From: Bicyclus anynana | Lineage: Eukaryota; Arthropoda; Insecta; Lepidoptera; Nymphalidae | Reading direction: 5' to 3' | Length of the DNA stretch: 64,000 nucleotides | Assembly: GCF_947172395.1 (NCBI RefSeq) | Contig: NC_069106.1 | Span: 6,572,001 to 6,636,000, forward strand | In this document: in pieces, positions 58,084 through 64,000 of the stretch | Layout: each line of letters starts with the position of its first letter | Numbering within the stretch: position 1 is the stretch's first letter | Program-made: the position numbers and the translations under genes | The notes under the pieces: model-generated | The model's input: the letters and a program-made list of their open reading frames with translations, nothing else | What the model was told of the DNA's origin: nothing | Database searches by the model: none

Positions 58084-58298
58084 TTCGGTTCCTACACGAC
58101 ATTGTACCGGAACGTAATTCGTTTGGCGGTACGTCTTTGCCGGTAGGGTGGTAACTAGCCACGGCTGAAGCCTCCCACCAGATCTGCACCAATTAAGAAA
58201 ACCTCAAATGGCCCAGCCGGGGATCGAGCCGGGGATCGAACCCAGGGCCTCTGTCTTATAATCTACCGGGCACGCCACTGCGCCACGGAAGTCGTCAA
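58082..58298 (-). mobile_element. SINE family B, partial
   Basis: TTTCGGTTCCTACACGACAT to CACGGAAGTCGTC; GGGGATCGAGCC is duplicated in the B-box region. Confidence 0.8.
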
Positions 58299-58564
58299 TT
58301 ATCATAAATCAAGAGCCATTCAGCCGTTTTATAGATTTATTTTTTTAAATAAGTAAAGGGTGTTATTGTCCTGATATTTTTGTGTTATTAATAATAAAAA
58401 TGACAACAAAAATTCAAGAAATCTTTAGGAGATATTGACTCGATATTTCAATAGCTAAGTATGATATTGCTTCGATCCCGTATAGTTTGATTTCCCATGA
58501 GGTTAATTCCGTCAGCTTGTCTTGGTCGTGATCATGATAGATTGCAGTAATAGGCATTACATTT

Positions 58565-58745
58565 TTTTTATAAGTATAAGTTTTTTTTTATTGAGAAAGA
58601 ATACAATAAGGAACTTAAGCTTACTTATCTTAATAACTATACAAATCATGCCCACGTGGAATGGTGGCAAGAATACTGCCTGCATTTCTGCGCTGGACAG
58701 CCAGGCTGATCCTTTGCGCAAAAAATTGAAATTTGTTGAATAATT
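58565..58745 (-). mobile_element. LINE C-terminal fragment (QRGNAASI type)
   Basis: Reverse strand begins inside the conserved C-terminus and ends GHDLY-like with an oligo-A tail; related to 60902 and 63695. Confidence 0.6.
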
Positions 58746-58869
58746 GAGATTTTCTCACACATTTTTAAAATTACAGACAAACTCAAATAGCCTGATATCG
58801 GCTTATTACTGAAAAAAAGAGCATATATTTTTCAGTTTAATGTCATTGTAAGTATTAGTTTAGATTATA

Positions 58870-59105
58870 AGGTTGTGTTGGCTGTGTTCGTGGCGTTACC
58901 CAATCTGTGTTTTCAGCTGAAAATCAGCGTCCAAATCAAATCATCCAACTTCAAATGGTCACGTAGCATTATGCTGAGCTGGGGCCATTTTCTGGGTTAT
59001 GCCACACATCGCAGGGTATTGTCCTGGATGTCATGGCGTACTGGAGATATTGTGATGTGTGGCATAAATTTAAAATAAACGCATTTGTCTTTCTTTCTTT
59101 CTTAA
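58870..59105 (+). repeat. LINE tail with (CTTT)n end
   Basis: GTGTTGGCTGTGTTCGTGGC to AAATAAACGCATTTGTCTTT; open for part of its length but unrecognised. Confidence 0.45.
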
Positions 59106-59510
59106 ATATTATTTTTTATCGAGATACATATATGTTTTCGGCTGTGTTTAAAAACTTAATTTAACTTTTACTGATACCAATAATAAATAAATTTCAGCAA
59201 TTATAGAGGCAAACATTCCACAAACATCAGTTTCGGTAATAAAACTGAATTTATCCTTAAACACGAACTGCATTCAAGGGTTGTTCTCAATGTTTTACGA
59301 GTGTCGACTGCACACGCTACTGTGCAGTTACCGTACCGTACCGTTGTGGTCTCTGTGTGGTACGGATCTGTGGTACGAAGCATGAGAAGACGTCAAAACC
59401 GTCAGTACTATATCACGATAACAAATAATATGTCGTGTACATTTAGAGTTGTGTCAGATTTTTAGATTATAACGATGGATTTTTCCCTTAGTGATGGTCC
59501 CCATTTTTAT

Positions 59511-59828
59511 ATTCTTTACAAGTTAGCCCTTGACTATAATCTAATCTGATGGTAAGTGATGATGCAGTCTAAGATGGAAACGGGCTAACTTGTTAGGAGG
59601 AGGATGAAAATCCACACTCCTTTCGGTTTCTACGCGAAATCATACTGGAACGCTAAATCGCTTGGCGGTACGTCTTTGCCGGTAGGGTGGTAACTAGCCA
59701 CGGCCGAAGCCTCCCACCAGCCAGACCTGGACCAATTAAGAAAATCTCAATCTGTCCAGCCCGGGATCGGACCCAGGACCTCCGTTTTGTAAATCCATCG
59801 CACATATCACTGCGCCACGGAGGCCGTC
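59511..59828 (-). mobile_element. SINE family B, full length
   Basis: TTCTTTACAAGTTAGCCCTT to CTGCGCCACGGAGGCCGTCA. Confidence 0.9.
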
Positions 59829-59907
59829 AGGTCTTTTGAACCGACTTACAAAAAGGAGATTTTTATGTGTTCGTTAGTTGAATTAGTGTAGTTGTTGGTA
59901 TACAACT

Positions 59908-60206
59908 TAATAAGAATAACGACCCATGTTCGGCTCAATGTTGACCACAAGTCTCCTCTCAGAATTGCTGAGGGTTAGTCCACCACGCTGGCCCAATGCG
60001 GATTGGCAGACTTCACACACGCAGAGAATTAAGAAAATTCTCTGGTATACAGGTTTCCTCACGATGTTTCCCTTCACCGTCTGAGACACGTGATATTTAA
60101 TTTCCTAAAATGCACACAACTGAAAAGTTGGAGGTGTATGCCCTAGACTTGATTCGAACCTACGGCCTCCGGAGGCAGAGGTTATATCCACTGGGCTATC
60201 ACGGCT
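59908..60206 (-). mobile_element. SINE family A, near full length
   Basis: AATAAGAATAACGACCCATG to CCACTGGGCTATCACGGCTC. Confidence 0.85.
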
Positions 60207-60208
60207 CA

Positions 60209-60262
60209 GATAATATTCGAAAACTTAAAATTAAAGTTACGAAGACACCAAACGCGCCTTCT
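60209..60262 (-). mobile_element. LINE tail fragment
   Basis: GATAATATTCGAAAACTTAA then AATTAAAGTTACGAAG matches 26310-26345. Confidence 0.5.
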
Positions 60263-60289
60263 AAATCGAAAGTAAAACGCACCAAGTAT

Positions 60290-60890
60290 TAGTATTAGTG
60301 TACTGTTTCAGAGGTCGGGATTTATGTTATATTTTAAGTGTCAATAAAAAGTAATCTACCCGTTGAACCGAGATACTCCAGCCTTGATGAGTTCGAGATG
60401 AGCAAACATTCTTTATCTTTATGCGTTAAGGCGAATTTGCACGATGTGAAGTGAGGAAGTAAGTAATATTCGTACTTGCTCGGTTGAATACTCTCGAGTG
60501 TGTCTTTTTGAGTTTCTACGTATAGCTCGTTATTCGTTGATCCTAGTTATTTTTTTTAATCAATCAGTCGGCCTATTCACTAATTCTGACGTAGCTACCT
60601 AATGTAATAAGCAAAAAATCCAAAAAAAAAAATCAATTACAACCGCATTTTTTGTATTCTGTACAGCCCGTTGATATCGAAAAACACAATGTTAACTGGG
60701 CAATATTCACTGCCTGTGCCTACTCTATGATATCCACGAAGGATTATCAGTAGCGACGGATGAAATATTTCACCCATAACTCAATTTTGATCGTTAGTAA
60801 TAAGTAAATAGTGAATACAAAATCATGTGACTTATGAATTATTACTCTAAGCTGCATCACACCAGCACGAGCATAAGTACTTTATTAACG
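60290..60890. other. No recognisable feature
   Basis: AT-rich; no frame or repeat identified. Confidence 0.4.
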
Positions 60891-61200
60891 ATCTTTAACG
60901 TATGCCTAAGTATGCCTCTCTGACAGAGAGTTACATATTTGTACCTTTTGCCGTGGAGACCCTTGGGCCATGGAGTCGCAGTGTCAAAAAATTTTACCGT
61001 ATCTTTTCACCGCGGTTAGTTGCCTCGACTGGTGTCAGAAGGGCTGGCTCATTTTTTGCGCAAAGGATCAGCCTGGCTGTCCAGCGCGGAAATGCAGCCA
61101 GTATTCTTGCCTCCATTCCACGTGGGCATGATTTGTATAGTTATTACTTATTAGGATAAGTTAGCTTAAGTTAAGTTGTATTCTTTCTCAATAAATAAAA
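60890..61200 (+). mobile_element. LINE reverse transcriptase C-terminus
   Basis: Open frame reads YIFVPFAVETLGPWSRSVKK, SPRLVASTGVRRAGSFFAQR and ISLAVQRGNAASILASIPRG, then stop and a short tail with AATAAA. The VAVETLGPW...QRGNAAS motif ends many non-LTR polymerases. Only the C-terminal end is present. Confidence 0.7.
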
Positions 61201-61244
61201 AACGTATTGGTAGGTAGAGTTGCCGCTCGTGTAAATGAATCCTA

Positions 61245-61345
61245 AAACGTACTGGCGGTATGTCTTTACTGGTGGGGTGGTAACTAGCCAGCTAAACTAG
61301 TTGTTGTAGACCCGAGCTAGAAATCGAACCCAGGACCTTTCTGTT
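61245..61345 (-). mobile_element. SINE family B, diverged fragment
   Basis: AAACGTACTGGCGGTATGTC to AAATCGAACCCAGGACC. Confidence 0.6.
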
Positions 61346-61380
61346 GAGAACCAAAGCTCTTGTGGAACCTTAACTATATA

Positions 61381-61575
61381 TCTATACTAATATATAAAGC
61401 TTAAGAGCTTGTTTGTTTTAACGCGTTAATCTCCGTTTTTCATTTTTTTTTCATTTTTCATTTCCATTTTTCAGTGTTAGATAGCCCATTTATCGAGGCA
61501 GGCTATAGGCTATATTATCCCCGTTTTCCTACGGGAACAGGAACCACGTGGGTAAAACCGCGCGGCGTCAGCTAG
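61381..61575 (+). mobile_element. Short Helitron (Lep1-like), 195 bp
   Basis: TCTATACTAATATATAAAGC to CGCGCGGCGTCAGCTAG, between A and T. Contains a small TTTTTCATTTTTCATTT duplication. Confidence 0.75.
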
Positions 61576-61639
61576 TAAGTATATATTCGTATATCATAAT
61601 ATACTCGTACCTATTGTTAGCAATTTTAAATATTGGTCC

Positions 61640-61990
61640 AACTAAGTCATGATACGTCATGATACGCCGGTACATTGACATATCATGACAGGAAATACAC
61701 CTTGACATTTGTAAATAATAAATTGAAATATTGTCATGATACAAGGTATAAAAGCTATCGGTTCCTTATTTGCGGGGCATTCGTTCATTTGCTATCGAAG
61801 AGGCACCAAGTGCCAAGTGATTGCGATTGGAGTGTGATATATTTATATTGTATTGATATATTGTTGATAATACAAAGTGATAGCAGTGAAGTGTAATATA
61901 TATATGTGTCTTTTTGGTGAATAAATAGTATTGAAGATCAACATGAATATTATTTCAAAACCCCTCTGAACTTTATACTATGTTATGTAG
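61640..61990 (+). mobile_element. Possible solo LTR
   Basis: GTATAAAAGC (61746) resembles a TATA box and AATAAA follows at 61920; TCATGATAC repeats lie upstream. Neither TG...CA ends nor a target duplication could be fixed. Confidence 0.3.
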
Positions 61991-62285
61991 TAATGAGGAT
62001 ACACCTGGATTACATTTTGCACTTTATTATGTTTATGAAGATACTCTCGGTTGGGGAGTCTCGTAAGGGCTCCCGTACGTCTCATAAATAAGTAAATACA
62101 CAGGAACATAATCGGCATATAACATCGTTCGCAAATATACGTAACTGGCGAAAACGCGCGCACTTTAATGGGACAAAAATACAGATTCTTTATTTATATT
62201 TACACCGCGGCTTTCGTCGTTTATTAACCTTGTGTCCAAGGTACAGACGTGTAGCGAATTTATTTTTCTCTTTTCGCAACGAAAT

Positions 62286-62501
62286 TCCTACTAATATTAT
62301 AAAGTATATAGTTTGTGTGGATGTATGTTTGTTACTCTTTAACGCCGCTACTACTGAAGCGATTTTTCTGAAATTTGGAATAAAAATAGATTTTACTCTG
62401 GATTAACACATAGGCTACTTTTCATCCCGGAAAATCCATGGTTTCCGCGGGATTCGTGATAAACTGAATTTCACGCGGACGAAGTTGCGGGCGTCCGCTA
62501 G
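62286..62501 (+). mobile_element. Helitron-like element, 216 bp
   Basis: TCCTACTAATATTATAAAGT to GTTGCGGGCGTCCGCTAG. Confidence 0.75.
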
Positions 62502-62762
62502 TGTTGTGTCTAATAGCACTTTTTATCCCAAAAAAGTTCATGGTTTCCCGAGATTTGCGGAAACTGATGATTTTGATGATATGAATGTTTGTTACTCTTT
62601 CACGCCTCGACTACTGAACCGAATTAGTTGAAATTTGGTATTGGGATATATTATAGCCTGGATTAACAAATAAGCGACTTTTTATTCCGGAAAAATCCAT
62701 GGTTCCCGAGGGATTTGTAAAAAACTAAATTCCACGCGGACGAAGTTGCGGGGGTCCGCTAG
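62502..62762 (+). mobile_element. Second Helitron copy joined head to tail
   Basis: Lacks a proper start; shares GTTTGTTACTCTTTCACGCC, TGGATTAACAAATAAGCGAC and ends GTTGCGGGGGTCCGCTAG. Confidence 0.7.
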
Positions 62763-63023
62763 TATTTATATACCTTAACCTACCTAATCCCTAAATTACC
62801 TAATAATAATTCTTAGACTAAATTATTTATTTTTAATGTTTCATTTATTTTTATATTTTTGTGCTCAATAAAGTATGTTTTCTTCTTCCTCTTGTTCTCT
62901 ATTCTAGGTGCCTAAAAGAAGAGAGATTGGTAAACTCTGACGTTTGAACCAGTAGTAAATTCACTAGAAGCAGACACTAGAGTTTTACTTGGTATTTAAG
63001 CTTGCTTGAAATAAACGATTGCA

Positions 63024-63068
63024 ATCAGGTGAGATTGCAGTCAAGGGTAAACTTGTAAAGAATAAAAA
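63024..63068 (+). mobile_element. SINE family B, extreme 3' end
   Basis: AATCAGGTGAGATTGCAGTC to CTTGTAAAGAATAAAAA. Confidence 0.65.
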
Positions 63069-63228
63069 AAGGTAATTTTGAATTTCATTCAAATATAACA
63101 GAATCGAAAGATAATATCAATTTATAAGATTTTATTGACGTGACAACGTCTTATAAATTCGTTTGCCGGGTGACACTTCAAGAAACTGCGTTACGCTCCG
63201 CTCACGCTATGCGCTCACAATGAGAGCG

Positions 63229-63366
63229 AGTGAGAGGCACGCGTCCCTTCCACTCGGGCATGGTTAGCCCGCCTAAGAGCGAGAGAGACAGACATAAAAA
63301 GTGAAAGGCACGCGTCCCTTCCACTCGAGCACAGTTAGCCCGCCTAAGAGCGAAAGAGACAGAGCG
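63229..63366. repeat. Tandem duplication, ~75-bp unit
   Basis: GGCACGCGTCCCTTCCACTC and TTAGCCCGCCTAAGAGCGA occur twice, followed by a (GA)n tract to about 63395. Confidence 0.85.
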
Positions 63367-63694
63367 AGAGAGAGAGAGTGAGAGAGATAGGCATACACAC
63401 CGGTTCATGGTCCGGTCTTGCGCTTCTATTTTGTATGTATATTTGTATATAAATACGTATGTATGTGTAAAGGTAAAAATAAAATTTTGTTAATATGAAA
63501 TTCAGTGCGAGATTCTTTGTATAAATTAATGTTTTAAATATAATTCTTTGTATAAATAAATGTTTTAAATTGTTACTATTATTTCATCCTTCTTCCTACT
63601 ATACGAATGAATATTCACATTAAAATTATTTTACCACTCAAAGTCGTTGTCACGTAAAACTTTCGCCCGTATACCGACTTTACAGGCAACCAAT

Positions 63695-64000
63695 TTTTTT
63701 TTATTGAGAAAGAATACAATAAGGAACTTAAGCTAACTTATCCTAATAACTATACAAATCATGCCCACGTGGAATGGTGGCAAGAATACTGGCTGCATTT
63801 CCGCGCTGGACAGCCAGGCTGATCTTTTGCGCAAAAAATGAGCCAGTTCTTCTGTCACCAGTCGAAGCAACTAGCCGCGGTGAAATGATTTGGTAATTTT
63901 TTTGGCACTGCGACTCCAAGGCCCAAGGGACTCCACGGCAAAAGGTACAAATATGTAACTCTCTGTCAGAGAGACATACTTGAGCCACCGGTTTAACCGG
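63695..64000 (-). mobile_element. LINE reverse transcriptase C-terminus, cut by window end
   Basis: Minus frame reads ESQCQKNYQIISPRLVASTG, RRTGSFFAQKISLAVQRGNA and ends HDLYSY with an oligo-A tail (63695-63705). Same family as 60890; may extend right. Confidence 0.7.

Noticed and set aside
60902..61159. Stand-alone 85-residue gene
   Set aside because: It is the C-terminus of a LINE polymerase, present in three copies.

Overview
The window is nuclear DNA from an insect, almost certainly a moth or butterfly. It is AT-rich, its genes have spliceosomal introns, and its non-coding part is packed with repeat types familiar from Lepidoptera: tRNA-headed SINEs, short Helitrons that start TCTATACTAATATTATAA and end CTAG, RTE/CR1-like LINE tails, a mariner end and several foldback elements. 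No bacterial gene organisation, CRISPR array, rRNA gene or free-standing tRNA gene was seen.

Genes. (1) 19980 to 767, minus strand: a 13-exon gene for an NSD/Mes-4-type histone H3 lysine-36 methyltransferase. All exon junctions were read from the sequence and keep frame. The spliced CDS is 8475 nt (2824 residues): PWWP, a very long low-complexity region in one 5.98-kb exon, PHD fingers, a second PWWP, AWS, SET, post-SET and a basic tail. (2) 22732 to 23875, plus strand: EMC6, a subunit of the ER membrane protein complex, two exons, 114 residues. The two genes diverge from a 2.75-kb intergenic region. (3) 44340, plus strand: one exon-sized piece of a THAP zinc finger, probably a gene or transposase relic.

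Layout. 1-1099 holds the last NSD exon; its 3' part, with stop codon and poly(A) signal, is present three times in tandem. 1100-20000 is the rest of NSD, with introns carrying a 31-bp minisatellite, long inverted-repeat elements, SINEs and two LINE fragments. 20-22.7 kb is the intergenic region, 22.7-23.9 kb is EMC6, and 24-64 kb is a gene-poor repeat field with nested insertions. In that field lie a 6-copy 111-bp satellite (46.6-47.3 kb), a 2.25-kb inverted-repeat element inserted in a SINE (55.1-57.4 kb) and a perfect 26-bp-arm hairpin (25.0 kb).

The genes are not functionally linked: NSD acts on chromatin, EMC6 in membrane-protein insertion. The most unusual signal is the tandem triplication of the NSD terminal exon. 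Across the last 47 codons, all seven differences among the copies are synonymous. No clearly new multi-gene system was found. Repeat family names are from memory of lepidopteran sequences, not from a search.
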